A stretch of 64,000 bases of DNA from Mucilaginibacter_A sp965201005 (GCF_965201005.1 NZ_OZ241747.1:2356001-2420000), one strand, 5' to 3'; counted from the first letter of the stretch, positions 9,058 through 18,164 are shown. Program-made: numbers and translations. Notes: generated by a model not told the origin, from the sequence alone.

Positions 9058-11403
9058 ATGTTTACGTTTGTACACCTCGAAAACGTTCGTTTAAATATGT
9101 TTACACGCTTAAAAAACCCGGTCCTGCGATACTTCGTTTACCTGGTATATTTTGTTATCATCCTGTTTTGTGCCGTCGAACTCAACTTTTTGTGGCTGTT
9201 CGGTTATTCACCTGATACACAGGATATTAAAAACCCAACGCTTTCTATTGCTTCCGATGTTTACACGGCAGACGGCAAGCTGATCGGCCGATATTACAAG
9301 GAAAACCGGCAACCGGTGGAGTTTGAAAAAATCTCCCCAAACCTCATCCATGCGTTGGTTTCTACAGAGGATACGCGCTTTTACCAGCATCACGGCGTAG
9401 ATTTTTATGGTTTGATCAGCGGCATCGTTTCTACCGCGACCGGCGACAGGCGCGGTGCCAGTACCATCACACAGCAACTGGCCAAAAACCTGTTTCAAAC
9501 CCGGAAAAAGAAATACCAGGGACCGATTTCACATATTCCGGTGTTGCGCACGGTGGCCTATAAGTTTAAAGAATGGCTTACGGCTTTTAAAATTGAACGG
9601 GCATATTCTAAAAACCAAATCCTGACTTTGTACTTCAACACTGTTCCTTTCGGCAACAATTCTTTCGGCATAAAAACAGCATCATTAAAATATTTCGACA
9701 AAAATCCCGACCGTGTAAATCCGGCCGAAGCGGCAACGTTGATCGGGATGCTGAAAGCAACTTCAACTTATAACCCGATCAAAAATCCTGAAAAATCCAA
9801 AGAAAGGCGGAATGTTGTGCTTTCGCAAATGGAAAAATACCATTACCTCAGCAAAAATAAATTTACTACTTACAGCGCAGAACCGATAAAATTGGATTTA
9901 AGTTATGTAGAAAATGAATCGCAGGGCGGTTCTTACATCCGGTCTGCCGTAGATAAATGGCTGGAAAAATGGTGCAAAGACAATGATTATGATCTGTATG
10001 AAGATGGTTTAAAAATTTACACCACGATTGATTCGCGCCTGCAGCAATACGCCGAAGAATCTGTTGCCGAAAAGATGAAATTGCTGCAAAAACGTTTTCA
10101 AAATGTTTGGGGGAAAGAAAACCCGTGGAGGACTTTGGACGGCAACGAAATCGTGGATTTTCCGCAGAAAGCCGTTCAGCGTTTACCGATTTACAAGATG
10201 CTGGAAAAGAAGTATAAAAACAATCCTGATTCAATAGAAGCTTATTTCAACCGCAAAAAAAGAATGCGGGTTTTCAGTTGGAAAAATGAAAATCAGGACA
10301 CTACTTTTTCTACCTACGATTCCATTAAATATTATGCGCGATTACTGAACACCGGCATGATGACCATGCAGCCCGCAACCGGGGAAATCAAGGTTTGGGT
10401 TGGCGGTATCAACCACCAGTATTTTAAATATGACCACGTGAACCAGGCTAAAAGGCAGGCCGGTTCCACATTTAAACCGTTTGCTTACCTGGCCGCCATT
10501 GATAACGGTTATACGCCTTGCGATAAATTTACGGACAAGCCGGTTTCCATTAAATACACGCTTAAAAGTACCGGGGAACAAGAGGTTTGGGAACCAAAAA
10601 ACGCGGATTTTCATTTCTCTTATAATGAAATGAGTTTGCGCTGGGCGATGGGCAAATCCGTTAATTCCATCACGGCACAAATAACTGAAAAAGTTGGCTG
10701 GGACAAGGTAGTTGAATATGCGCACAAATGCGGGATCGAAAGCGATTTGGAATCTGTGCCCTCGGTTTCTTTAGGGTCTAATGATGTTTCCGTTTATGAA
10801 ATGGTGCGCGCTTACAGTACGTTTTTAAATAAAGGTGAGCGTATCGACCCTATCCTGGTTTCAAAAATCACAGACGATAAAGGCAACGTTTTGGCCGAAT
10901 TTAAACCTACAAACACACCGGTTTTGAGTGAAGAAACAGCCTGGCTGATGTTGTATATGTTTCGCGGGGGAATGGAAGAACCGGGCGGCACATCGCAGGC
11001 TTTGTGGGAATACAATGATCTGTGGAAGAACGGCAATAACCAGATCGGGGGTAAAACCGGCACCACTTCCGGCTATGCGGACGGCTGGTATATGGGCATC
11101 ACCAAAGATTTGGTGACCGGCGTTTGGGTTGGTGCCGATGAGCGCAGCGTTCACTTCAAAACCTCACAAACCGGTGAAGGCTCGCACACGGCTTTGCCAA
11201 TTTTCGGTTTGTTTATGGAAAAGGTTTATGATGACCCGAAATCCGGTTTCGGCCCCGGCCCTTTCCCAAAACCCTGGAGCAAAATCACCAAACAATACAA
11301 TTGCCCAACGCCGCGGCCGCGCGCAGATACCACAAAAACCGATAGCACAATTGTTGCACCGATAGATTCTTCGGCAGTACCTGTACCGGAAACTGAACCA
11401 TGA
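9058..11403 (+). CDS. Penicillin-binding protein 1A, bifunctional transglycosylase/transpeptidase
   Basis: A class A PBP of up to 781 residues that polymerises and cross-links peptidoglycan from the inner membrane. One membrane helix (VLRYFVYLVYFVIILFCAVEL) is followed by a GT51 domain with STEDTRFYQHHGVD and ASTITQQLAKN. The transpeptidase domain has Ser470 in AGSTFKPF, SVN in GKSVNSIT and KTGT in GGKTGTTSG. The tail is Pro/Thr-rich. The in-frame ATG at 9097 (giving 768 residues) is an equally good start, placing the membrane helix close to the N-terminus. A chance dispersed-motif-like sequence lies in the coding region at 9668-9683. The gene is complete. Confidence 0.93.
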   Translation: MFTFVHLENVRLNMFTRLKNPVLRYFVYLVYFVIILFCAVELNFLWLFGYSPDTQDIKNPTLSIASDVYTADGKLIGRYYKENRQPVEFEKISPNLIHALVSTEDTRFYQHHGVDFYGLISGIVSTATGDRRGASTITQQLAKNLFQTRKKKYQGPISHIPVLRTVAYKFKEWLTAFKIERAYSKNQILTLYFNTVPFGNNSFGIKTASLKYFDKNPDRVNPAEAATLIGMLKATSTYNPIKNPEKSKERRNVVLSQMEKYHYLSKNKFTTYSAEPIKLDLSYVENESQGGSYIRSAVDKWLEKWCKDNDYDLYEDGLKIYTTIDSRLQQYAEESVAEKMKLLQKRFQNVWGKENPWRTLDGNEIVDFPQKAVQRLPIYKMLEKKYKNNPDSIEAYFNRKKRMRVFSWKNENQDTTFSTYDSIKYYARLLNTGMMTMQPATGEIKVWVGGINHQYFKYDHVNQAKRQAGSTFKPFAYLAAIDNGYTPCDKFTDKPVSIKYTLKSTGEQEVWEPKNADFHFSYNEMSLRWAMGKSVNSITAQITEKVGWDKVVEYAHKCGIESDLESVPSVSLGSNDVSVYEMVRAYSTFLNKGERIDPILVSKITDDKGNVLAEFKPTNTPVLSEETAWLMLYMFRGGMEEPGGTSQALWEYNDLWKNGNNQIGGKTGTTSGYADGWYMGITKDLVTGVWVGADERSVHFKTSQTGEGSHTALPIFGLFMEKVYDDPKSGFGPGPFPKPWSKITKQYNCPTPRPRADTTKTDSTIVAPIDSSAVPVPETEP
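9668..9683 (+). repeat. Motif-like sequence inside PBP1A coding region
   Basis: CATAAAAACAGCATCA encodes IKTAS in the transglycosylase part, well inside a conserved gene. The TTTA half is absent. It is probably coincidence or constraint, not an inserted copy. Confidence 0.4.
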
Positions 11404-11467
11404 TAATTTTTTGGGTTGAACTACCGTTAAAAGGGTAATTCAAACTGAATATCCCGAAACCAAAAAA

Positions 11468-11487
11468 AGTATCATAAAAGAAGCATC
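11468..11487 (+). repeat. Dispersed motif copy, GAA type
   Basis: AGTATCATAAAAGAAGCATC, 16 bp upstream of the start codon of the metalloprotease gene and oriented with it. Confidence 0.8.
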
Positions 11488-11503
11488 ACCCCAAACCGGA
11501 TTT

Positions 11504-14500
11504 ATGAAAAAAACGGATATCTTCAACTTTCTACCAAAAAAAATATTTTTACTGTTTGCTTTGGTGATGCTGTTTTTAGCACATAAAAATGCGCAGGCAC
11601 AATACTTCGGGCAAAATAAAGTCCGTTATAAAAACCTGAAATTCAAGGTTTATCAAACGCCGCATTTCCAGATCTATTATTACCTCAAAAATGACAGCGT
11701 GATCAAGCGTTTTGCCCAGGAAACCGAACTTTGGTACACCATCCATCAGCAGGTTTTCCAGGATACTTTCAGAAAGTTCAACCCGATTATTTTATACAAC
11801 GACCATCCTGATTTTGAGCAAACTACCGCCATCCAGGGCGAAATTGGCGTGGGCACCGGCGGCGTGACTGAAGGCTTAAAAAACCGCGTAGTAATGCCGC
11901 TGATGGAAACCAACCAGACCACACGCCATGTCATCGGCCATGAGCTGGTGCACGCTTTTCAGTACCATCTTTTGCTTGACCGGAATGGCAACGGCAATAT
12001 CGGCAACCTGGGCAATTTGCCGCTGTGGATGATTGAAGGGATGGCCGAATATCTTTCCCTCGGTAAAAAAGATGCTTACACGGCAATGTGGATGCGCGAT
12101 GCGTACCTCAACAAAGATATCCCAAGTTTAAAAGACCTGACAACCAGCAACAAATATTTTCCGTACCGTTACGGCGAGGCTTTCTGGAGTTATGTGGGTT
12201 CTACTTATGGCGATTCGGTAATTGTGCCGCTGTTCCAAAATACGGCACGTTTTGGTTTGGAATACGGCATCCGGAGAACGTTCGGCTATGATGAAAAAAC
12301 GCTTTCCAGTTTGTGGAAAAACTCCATTGAAGCTACCTATAAACCCTATTTAAAAGACACCGTGCAAACGCCTGTTGGTTTTCGCGTGATCGATGATAAA
12401 AACAGCGGTAAAATGAATGTTGCCCCGGCCATCAGTCCGGATGGAAAATACATTGCTTTTTTATCCGAGAAAAATTTGTTCAGCATTGACCTTTTTCTGG
12501 CAGATGCCAAAACCGGTAAAATTTTGCGCAAGCTGACCAGCAAGGTCTCCAACACACATATTGATGAATTTAATTTTATCGAATCTGCCGGTGCTTGGTC
12601 GCCCGACGGGAAACGTTTTGCGTTCAGCGTTTTTAACGAAGGAAGGAATAAACTCGTTATTGTAGATGTTGGTTCCGGCCGGGTTTTAGAAGAAACTTCG
12701 ATGGGCAAAGCAAAGCAGTTCAGTAATTTAAGCTGGTCGCCGAACGGAAACGACATTGTTTTCAATGCACTGGCAGAAGGGCAAAGCGATCTGTATTTGT
12801 ACAATATCCCTACAAAAAAAGTAACGCAGCTAACCAATGATAAATACACCGATTACCAGCCCAGTTTTTCGCACGATGGAAAAAAAATCGTTTTCAGCAG
12901 TGATCGTACAACTTATGATCATTTTTTAACGCAAACCATTCCGTTTAACCTGGCGGTTTATGATCTTTCTACCAAAACCACCACGGATATTAAAGTTTTT
13001 AACGGGGCAAATAATCTTAATCCGGCTTTTTCTTCGGATGATCAATTTGTGTATTTTTTGAGCAACCGCGACGGCTTCCGGAATATGTACCGTTACAAGC
13101 TAATTACCGGCACAACCGAACAGATGACGGATTTGTTTACCGGGATTTCCGGCATTACCGAGTTTTCACCGGCGTTGAGTTTATCGGCCAATAATGATGT
13201 GATTTATTCTTACTACCGATCTCAAAAATATGCCATTTATAACGCAAAAGTTTCTGATTTTAAACCGAAACCAGTTGAAAACCAAGCCATAAATTTTGAT
13301 GCGGCCTTACTTCCGCCGCCAAAATCAGTTGGTGTGGATTTGATCAATACAAACCTGAACAACTTCCTGGCTTATCAAAAAATCCCGGTTGATTCCATCA
13401 ACAATATTCCTTTTAAACCGCAATTTAAGCTGGATTACTTGGGCAGCAGCGGCATTGGTGCTGGCGTGAGCCGTTATGGTGCCGGTTTGGCAAGTGGTAT
13501 TCAGGGCTTGTTCAGTGATATCATCGGAAGAAATCAGATATATGCCGGTGCCGCCATAAACGGACAGATTTACGATTTTGGGGCGCAAGTGGCTTACATT
13601 AATCAGCAGGGCCGCTGGAATTTTGGCGTGGGTGCTTCTCATGTTCCGTATCAATACGCTACTTATCGGGAGGGCATTACCAATATCACCCAAAACAACA
13701 AACCGGTCAGTGTTTACGAAACGCGATATGATTTAACCCGCACTTTTCAGGATGCCTTGCAGGTTTTCACCTCCTATCCTTTCTCTAAAGTTACCCGGAT
13801 TGAGTTTGGGGCAAGTGCTTCCCAATATTATTACCGGGTTGACCGGTACAGCACGTACTACAATTATGTTACTTCAAACAACTACATCACGCCAACAAAT
13901 GGTTTATATTCAGATCATACCAAAATTTCACGCGAGCAATACCGAAACGAAACCGGTTATGATTTGATGCCTTTTAACTTGTACCAGCTTAGCACGGCTT
14001 TAATTGGCGATAATTCTTATTTCGGCATTGCTTCCCCATTGGCCGGTTATCGTTACCGGATTGGGATTGAAGGAAATGTTGGCGATTATAAATTCTTTGC
14101 CCCAACTATTGACCTGCGGAAATATGTGCGCACCAAACCCTTCACTTTTGCCGGTCGAATTTATGGTTACGGTCGGTTTGGCAACAGCAGCCAGGCATTA
14201 TTCCCACTATTTATCGGTTATCCGTATCTGATCCGGGGTTATGAAGCAACCAGTTTTTACAACCACAATTCGCGCAACACGGGCAATTTTACCATTAATC
14301 AGTTGCAGGGAAGCCGAACGGCCGTAGCCAATTTTGAGGTACGTTTGCCGTTTACCGGACCGGAAAAACTATCGCAGATCAAATCCAAGTTTTTGTTTAC
14401 CGAACTGAACTTCTTTTTTGATGCCGGTTTGGCCTGGAACGCCGGTGATAAAATCGCTTTTAAAAAAGAGCCTGACGCCAATCAGTATTTAGTTGATGCC

Positions 14501-14701
14501 AGCGGAAACCCGGTTTACGATCGTTTTGGCCAGTTGGTTTATCCTGCGGGATACAACCGCGTTCCGGCGTTTTCTACAGGTATTTCACTGCGGATAAATC
14601 TTTTCGGCGCATTTGTGCTGGAGCCTTATGTGGCCATCCCGTTCCAGCGGACGGATGTGCAGAAACCTGTTGTTGGCTTAACCTTTGCACCGGGCTGGTA
14701 A
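11504..14701 (+). CDS. Metalloprotease / beta-propeller / outer-membrane beta-barrel fusion protein
   Basis: A 1065-residue protein with three parts. After a signal peptide ending NAQAQ, residues about 40-290 form a gluzincin peptidase of the MA type. It has HELVH at 146-150 in GHELVHAFQYH and the third ligand Glu178 in IEGMAEYLS. Residues about 300-610 hold PD40/TolB-like propeller repeats (APAISPDGKYIAF, SWSPNGNDIVF, SFSHDGKKIVFSSDR). From about 640 to the end come alternating amphipathic strands with Tyr/Gly and a terminal strand ending FAPGW, the look of an outer-membrane barrel. The N-terminal parts would then sit in the periplasm or on the surface. Substrate unknown. Followed by a terminator. 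Confidence 0.8.
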   Translation: MKKTDIFNFLPKKIFLLFALVMLFLAHKNAQAQYFGQNKVRYKNLKFKVYQTPHFQIYYYLKNDSVIKRFAQETELWYTIHQQVFQDTFRKFNPIILYNDHPDFEQTTAIQGEIGVGTGGVTEGLKNRVVMPLMETNQTTRHVIGHELVHAFQYHLLLDRNGNGNIGNLGNLPLWMIEGMAEYLSLGKKDAYTAMWMRDAYLNKDIPSLKDLTTSNKYFPYRYGEAFWSYVGSTYGDSVIVPLFQNTARFGLEYGIRRTFGYDEKTLSSLWKNSIEATYKPYLKDTVQTPVGFRVIDDKNSGKMNVAPAISPDGKYIAFLSEKNLFSIDLFLADAKTGKILRKLTSKVSNTHIDEFNFIESAGAWSPDGKRFAFSVFNEGRNKLVIVDVGSGRVLEETSMGKAKQFSNLSWSPNGNDIVFNALAEGQSDLYLYNIPTKKVTQLTNDKYTDYQPSFSHDGKKIVFSSDRTTYDHFLTQTIPFNLAVYDLSTKTTTDIKVFNGANNLNPAFSSDDQFVYFLSNRDGFRNMYRYKLITGTTEQMTDLFTGISGITEFSPALSLSANNDVIYSYYRSQKYAIYNAKVSDFKPKPVENQAINFDAALLPPPKSVGVDLINTNLNNFLAYQKIPVDSINNIPFKPQFKLDYLGSSGIGAGVSRYGAGLASGIQGLFSDIIGRNQIYAGAAINGQIYDFGAQVAYINQQGRWNFGVGASHVPYQYATYREGITNITQNNKPVSVYETRYDLTRTFQDALQVFTSYPFSKVTRIEFGASASQYYYRVDRYSTYYNYVTSNNYITPTNGLYSDHTKISREQYRNETGYDLMPFNLYQLSTALIGDNSYFGIASPLAGYRYRIGIEGNVGDYKFFAPTIDLRKYVRTKPFTFAGRIYGYGRFGNSSQALFPLFIGYPYLIRGYEATSFYNHNSRNTGNFTINQLQGSRTAVANFEVRLPFTGPEKLSQIKSKFLFTELNFFFDAGLAWNAGDKIAFKKEPDANQYLVDASGNPVYDRFGQLVYPAGYNRVPAFSTGISLRINLFGAFVLEPYVAIPFQRTDVQKPVVGLTFAPGW

Positions 14702-14722
14702 TGCTGTTTTTATCGGCATAAA
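14700..14722 (-). repeat. Dispersed motif copy, AAC type, at a stop codon
   Basis: It begins with the last bases of the TAA stop of the preceding gene and runs into the terminator stem. Confidence 0.85.
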
Positions 14723-14757
14723 AAAAGCGGTTCATAGTTGAACTGCTTTTTTGTTTT
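14721..14757. terminator. Bidirectional terminator between converging genes
   Basis: GCGGTTCA and TGAACTGC (one G-T pair) form an 8-bp stem with loop TAGT, flanked by A-run and T-run. It can serve both the metalloprotease gene and the small gene on the minus strand. Confidence 0.8.
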
Positions 14758-14767
14758 TAGTGAAGGT

Positions 14768-14992
14768 TTAAAACCGCTGTATTTCTGATGGTGCCGGTGT
14801 TCCGGGATATTCCGGGCTGATTTTGGGCAGTGGGTTTTCCTCCGGAACGTGATCCGGTTCAGGCATTTCCGGGGAACGCATCGGTATCGGATTTTCTGTC
14901 GGGATTTCGGGTTGAGGGCTTTCCTGCGGTGTTTGCTCCGGTGTAATTTCCGGGTCGGGTATTTCCGTATTGTAAACTGAGGTTGTGTTCAT
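14768..14992 (-). CDS. Small Pro/Glu-rich protein of unknown function
   Basis: A 74-residue protein made almost entirely of short repeats of the form PEIxPEQ, ESPQPEIP, EMPEPDHVPEENP. It is acidic, very rich in Pro and Glu, and without signal peptide or membrane segment, so likely disordered. The ATG at 14990-14992 directly abuts a dispersed-motif copy; the longer reading upstream would translate the motif itself and is not preferred. I do not recognise a functional family. It ends beside a shared terminator, which supports a real transcription unit. Confidence 0.6.
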   Translation of the reverse strand: MNTTSVYNTEIPDPEITPEQTPQESPQPEIPTENPIPMRSPEMPEPDHVPEENPLPKISPEYPGTPAPSEIQRF

Positions 14993-15015
14993 GATGCTTC
15001 TTTTATCGGTATAAA
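14993..15015 (-). repeat. Dispersed motif copy, GAA type, abutting a start codon
   Basis: Reading on the minus strand, the motif ends GAAGCATC and the next three bases are the ATG of the Pro/Glu-rich gene. Confidence 0.88.
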
Positions 15016-15081
15016 ACTGGTGCGGCCGCAAAATGTTTTTCTGCGGGGATTTAGCCATCTTTGCCAACCAAATTTATTTTT

Positions 15082-15531
15082 TTGAACATCAAGCAGCAAC
15101 TTTACCGGCTTTGTGCCGAACATATCCAGCATAAAATTACCGAAGCAGAAAACGCGATTGCCGATGCACGCAAAGCATCCGGAAACGAAACCAAAAGCAG
15201 TGCCGGTGATAAATACGAAACCGGCCGCGCCATGCTGCAGCAGGAAATCGACTTAAATTCGCGCCAGCTTTCAGAAGCCCGGAAACAGCAAGCACAACTG
15301 CAGCAGATCAGTCCGGATTCGGAACATACTCTTGCGCAAGCCGGAAGTTTAGTGGAAACCGATCAGCAGCATTTTTACCTCGCCGTTGGTGCCGGTGCAT
15401 TTTTTATCGGGCAAAAACAGTATTACGCCATTTCGCTGGCTTCGCCGATCGGCTTGCAGATCAAAGGCAAAACTACCGGCGAAAGTTTTAAGCTGAATGG
15501 TAAGGCGTTCAAGGTTTTAAAGGTTTGTTAA
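15082..15531 (+). CDS. GreA/GreB-like small protein
   Basis: A 149-residue protein. The N-terminal half is charged and helical (ITEAENAIADARKA, LNSRQLSEARKQQAQLQQ), like the Gre coiled coil. The C-terminal half ends YYAISLASPIGLQIKGKTTGESF followed by NGK and FKVLKV, which resembles the C-terminal globular domain of Gre transcript-cleavage factors. No ATG is available: the start is taken as TTG at 15082 (MNIKQQLYRLC), preferred to TTG at 15061 because it begins at the predicted domain. Relatives in this phylum are often mis-named 3-oxoacyl-ACP synthase. Binding to RNA polymerase is inferred from the fold only. Confidence 0.65.
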   Translation: MNIKQQLYRLCAEHIQHKITEAENAIADARKASGNETKSSAGDKYETGRAMLQQEIDLNSRQLSEARKQQAQLQQISPDSEHTLAQAGSLVETDQQHFYLAVGAGAFFIGQKQYYAISLASPIGLQIKGKTTGESFKLNGKAFKVLKVC

Positions 15532-15535
15532 CTGA

Positions 15536-15615
15536 TTTTATGCCGATAAAAGAAGCATCCACTTTCTATCCTAAATCAAGTGCCAGTTAGGCCATACTTC
15601 TTTTATCAATGTAAA
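15536..15615. repeat. Inverted pair of dispersed motifs (GAA type)
   Basis: A forward copy at 15536-15559 and a reverse copy at 15594-15615 are separated by 34 bp. The GATAAAAGAAG and CTTCTTTTATC parts can pair as a stem. The pair lies just after the Gre-like gene. Confidence 0.85.
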
Positions 15616-15642
15616 ATTGACTTACAATAGAACTAACCATGC

Positions 15643-15670
15643 TTGTATTTCTTGCTGTTTGATACTTTTG
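15643..15670 (+). promoter_or_regulatory. Candidate Bacteroidota promoter for the DUF983 gene
   Basis: TTG at 15643-15645, a 17-bp spacer and TACTTTTG at 15663-15670, a perfect TAnnTTTG -7 box. The start codon is 46 bp downstream. Confidence 0.5.
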
Positions 15671-15716
15671 TACCGATTGGTTTTATTCTGATCTACTCAT
15701 TTCTGATTGCATCACC

Positions 15717-16124
15717 ATGAAAAAAATTTCAAAATCCTACGCCATGCTGCACGCCAAATGCCCGCGCTGCCGCAAAGGCAACATGTTTGCCAACAGCATG
15801 TACGGCCTGCATACCCAAAAAATGCACGAACGCTGCCCTTATTGCGGCTTTGTTTTTGAGCAGGAACCCGGTTATTTTTACGTGGCCATGTACGCCAGCT
15901 ACGCTTTAAACGTGGCCGAAATTGTGGCAACCGTTATCGCAACTTATGTTTTTACGCAAAATACCACTTCGCCCTGGCTGTATATTTTTGTGATTTTTGG
16001 GATGACGCTGATCCTGGCCCCGTTCAATTTCCGGTATTCCAGGGTGATGCTTTTGTACTGGCTCACCCCGAAACAGGTAAAATACCAGCCGGAAATAAAA
16101 CCTTTGCCAAGCTATAAAGCCTGA
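15717..16124 (+). CDS. DUF983 family membrane protein
   Basis: A 135-residue protein. Two CxxC pairs (CPRCRKGNMF and CPYCGFVFEQEPGYFYVAMYASY) suggest zinc binding near the N-terminus, and two hydrophobic segments follow (ALNVAEIVATVIATYVF and LYIFVIFGMTLILAPF). This matches DUF983, small membrane proteins of unknown function common in Bacteroidota. It has its own candidate promoter and no obvious operon partner. Confidence 0.85.
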   Translation: MKKISKSYAMLHAKCPRCRKGNMFANSMYGLHTQKMHERCPYCGFVFEQEPGYFYVAMYASYALNVAEIVATVIATYVFTQNTTSPWLYIFVIFGMTLILAPFNFRYSRVMLLYWLTPKQVKYQPEIKPLPSYKA

Positions 16125-16135
16125 TCCTGACTGAA

Positions 16136-16158
16136 ATTTACCCGATAAAAACAGCATC
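16136..16158 (+). repeat. Dispersed motif copy, AAC type
   Basis: AATTTACCCGATAAAAACAG followed by CATC, lying between the DUF983 and aldo/keto reductase genes and oriented with both. Confidence 0.85.
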
Positions 16159-16236
16159 CTGACGGTATTTTGATCTTTACCGAAGAACAAAGGCCGCTTC
16201 AAAACTGTTGGTTTTGATATATTTAAACAACATATC

Positions 16237-17088
16237 ATGAGCACAACTTTTGAAAAAACTTACACCATCGGCAGCGATTTGACCATAAACCGTTTGGGTT
16301 ACGGTGCCATGCGCATCACCGGTGAAGGTATTTGGGGCCCGCCAAAAGATAAAGCCGAAGCTATCCGCGTATTGCAAAAAGCCGTAGAACTGGGCGTAAA
16401 TTTTATTGACACGGCCGATAGTTACGGGCCAAACGTATCCGAAGAACTGATTGCCGAAGCGTTGCAGCCTTACAAATCCGGTTTGGTCATTGCCACAAAA
16501 GGCGGTTTGCTGCGCACCGGGCCAAACGAATGGCCAGTCAATTCTTCTCCTGAGCATTTAAAAGAAGCTTTGGAAGGCAGCTTAAAACGCCTCAAACTGG
16601 AACAGATTGATTTGTACCAGCTACACCGGATAGACCCAAATGTACCTTTTGAAAAAACGCTGGGATTTTTGCAGAAAGCACAACAGGATGGCAAAATCAA
16701 GCATATCGGTTTATCCGAGGTTTCTGTGGAAAATATTAAAAAAGCGCAGGAATTTGTAGAGATTGTTTCTATACAAAACATGTACAGCGTGGACAACCGC
16801 AAATGGGAAGCCGAGCTACAATATTGTGCCGAAAACAATATTGCCTTTATTCCCTGGTTTCCTTTAAATGGTGGAAATGAGGACGGTATGAAAAAAATCA
16901 AGGCATTGGCAGATCAAAAAAACGCAACCGTACAGCAAATTGCTTTGAGCTGGCTGCTGCACCATTCGCCAAATATTTTGCTGATCCCCGGAACTTCCAG
17001 CGTGGCACATTTGGAAGAAAACATGAAAACTGCTTCGATAGAGTTATCCGCAGAAGATTTAAAAGAACTGGACAATTTAGCTGCTTAA
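16237..17088 (+). CDS. Aldo/keto reductase
   Basis: A 283-residue cytosolic NADPH-dependent oxidoreductase of the AKR barrel family. The catalytic tetrad is visible: Asp58 and Tyr63 in NFIDTADSYG, Lys88 in IATKGG, and His130 in YQLHRIDP. The C-terminal cofactor loop (LIPGTSSVAHLEENM) is typical. Substrate cannot be told. The last coding bases and stop lie in a degenerate dispersed motif, and a terminator follows. Confidence 0.9.
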   Translation: MSTTFEKTYTIGSDLTINRLGYGAMRITGEGIWGPPKDKAEAIRVLQKAVELGVNFIDTADSYGPNVSEELIAEALQPYKSGLVIATKGGLLRTGPNEWPVNSSPEHLKEALEGSLKRLKLEQIDLYQLHRIDPNVPFEKTLGFLQKAQQDGKIKHIGLSEVSVENIKKAQEFVEIVSIQNMYSVDNRKWEAELQYCAENNIAFIPWFPLNGGNEDGMKKIKALADQKNATVQQIALSWLLHHSPNILLIPGTSSVAHLEENMKTASIELSAEDLKELDNLAA

Positions 17089-17098
17089 AAACAGCATC
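17084..17098 (+). repeat. Dispersed motif copy (partial), AAC type, containing a stop codon
   Basis: CTTAAAAACAGCATC; the TAA here is the stop of the aldo/keto reductase gene. Confidence 0.7.
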
Positions 17099-17112
17099 AA
17101 CTTAAAAATAAA

Positions 17113-17143
17113 AAAGGCTGGTATTGCTATCAGTCTTTTTTTG
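17113..17143 (+). terminator. Terminator of the aldo/keto reductase gene
   Basis: AAAGGCTG and CAGTCTTT pair (one G-T) around a 10-base loop, followed by a T-run. Confidence 0.8.
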
Positions 17144-17172
17144 TGTTATAAAAATTTTGTTTTTGGCGAAGA

Positions 17173-17763
17173 TCAATTCTTTACATAAATCAGTTTTGCC
17201 GTATTGCTGCTGTTAGAATGAGTGTCTGCCATTTCTATAGATGCAAAATAAGCAGTAAAAGCGATGATATCTGTTGTGTTTATCAATCGGTTTTGTACTT
17301 TAACAGCCTCAGCAGCAGAATTATAGCTTTGCTTGTACACAAACGTGCGGACAATGCGTTTTTTAACAAACAATTTATTATTGATCAGCGTGTCTTTACT
17401 ACTGCGGATAATTACGTTGTTCAGGTTGTCATCCACCCAATCAGCAGCGTTCACACCAAACTTTGTCATCGAATTATAGTGATAATCAGCCAGTTGCGTT
17501 CCGGTAAAATCTTCTTTTAAATGGATGGCCCAATTGCTGTTCAGTTTGCCCGAATCTGCAATCAGTGTAACGTCTTCATTATATATTAAATTTAAAACAT
17601 TGGCATCTACGGCAACTTTTACCACCTGCGTGCTGGTTTTAATGTTTAAAGCGGTATAGTTTTCGGTGCTGACGGTTGAGGAAGAAGGATTGCCTTCGAT
17701 GCCTGATTTTTGGCAGCTTGCTAAAGTTGCAGCAGCAAAAGCAAAAAGTAGTAATTTTTTCAT
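17173..17763 (-). CDS. Putative lipoprotein, unknown function
   Basis: A 196-residue protein with a lipoprotein signal (LLLFAFAAATLASCQKSG; Cys17 is the lipidation site). The mature part is rich in Asn, Ser and Thr with many beta-prone stretches and no recognised motif. It is transcribed toward the aldo/keto reductase gene. I cannot assign a role beyond a likely surface or periplasmic lipoprotein. Confidence 0.75.
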   Translation of the reverse strand: MKKLLLFAFAAATLASCQKSGIEGNPSSSTVSTENYTALNIKTSTQVVKVAVDANVLNLIYNEDVTLIADSGKLNSNWAIHLKEDFTGTQLADYHYNSMTKFGVNAADWVDDNLNNVIIRSSKDTLINNKLFVKKRIVRTFVYKQSYNSAAEAVKVQNRLINTTDIIAFTAYFASIEMADTHSNSSNTAKLIYVKN

Positions 17764-17844
17764 GCCCGTGTTTTTTGTGTGATCTGCGGAGGAATATCCA
17801 AAGCAAATGCCGCAAAAAATTTTACCCGCAAAGCATAAAAATCA

Positions 17845-17866
17845 GATGCTTCTTTTATCAGGTAAA
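17845..17866 (-). repeat. Dispersed motif copy, GAA type
   Basis: Lies 82 bp upstream of the lipoprotein gene and is oriented with it. Confidence 0.85.
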
Positions 17867-18125
17867 ATTTGTGCAAAATTAATTACTGCGGATTGTGTTA
17901 TTGTTTCAGCTAATAAAATACTTAAATAAGGTTATTTTTTAAACAGGCAAACAACGGTTTTCTGCTGGCGAAAAAATATTTTGTTCAAATTTTTAGTGGA
18001 TTGGAAGGAAAATCTTGTGGGATAACTCATCCAGAGCAACCTAAAATCAAATCGGGCAGTTTTGGGGAATTTTGGGTAATTGCTTTAAAACTTAAACTTA
18101 ACCGGCCACAATCGCAAATTTCCAC

Positions 18126-18160
18126 AAAAAAAGCCTGCATCGGTTTGATACAGGCTTTCT
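18126..18160 (-). terminator. Terminator of the luciferase-like gene
   Basis: AAAGCCTG and CAGGCTTT form a stem around a 13-base loop. On the minus strand it is followed by a run of seven T, and it lies 42 bp after the stop of the minus-strand gene. Confidence 0.85.
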
Positions 18161-18164
18161 GAAA

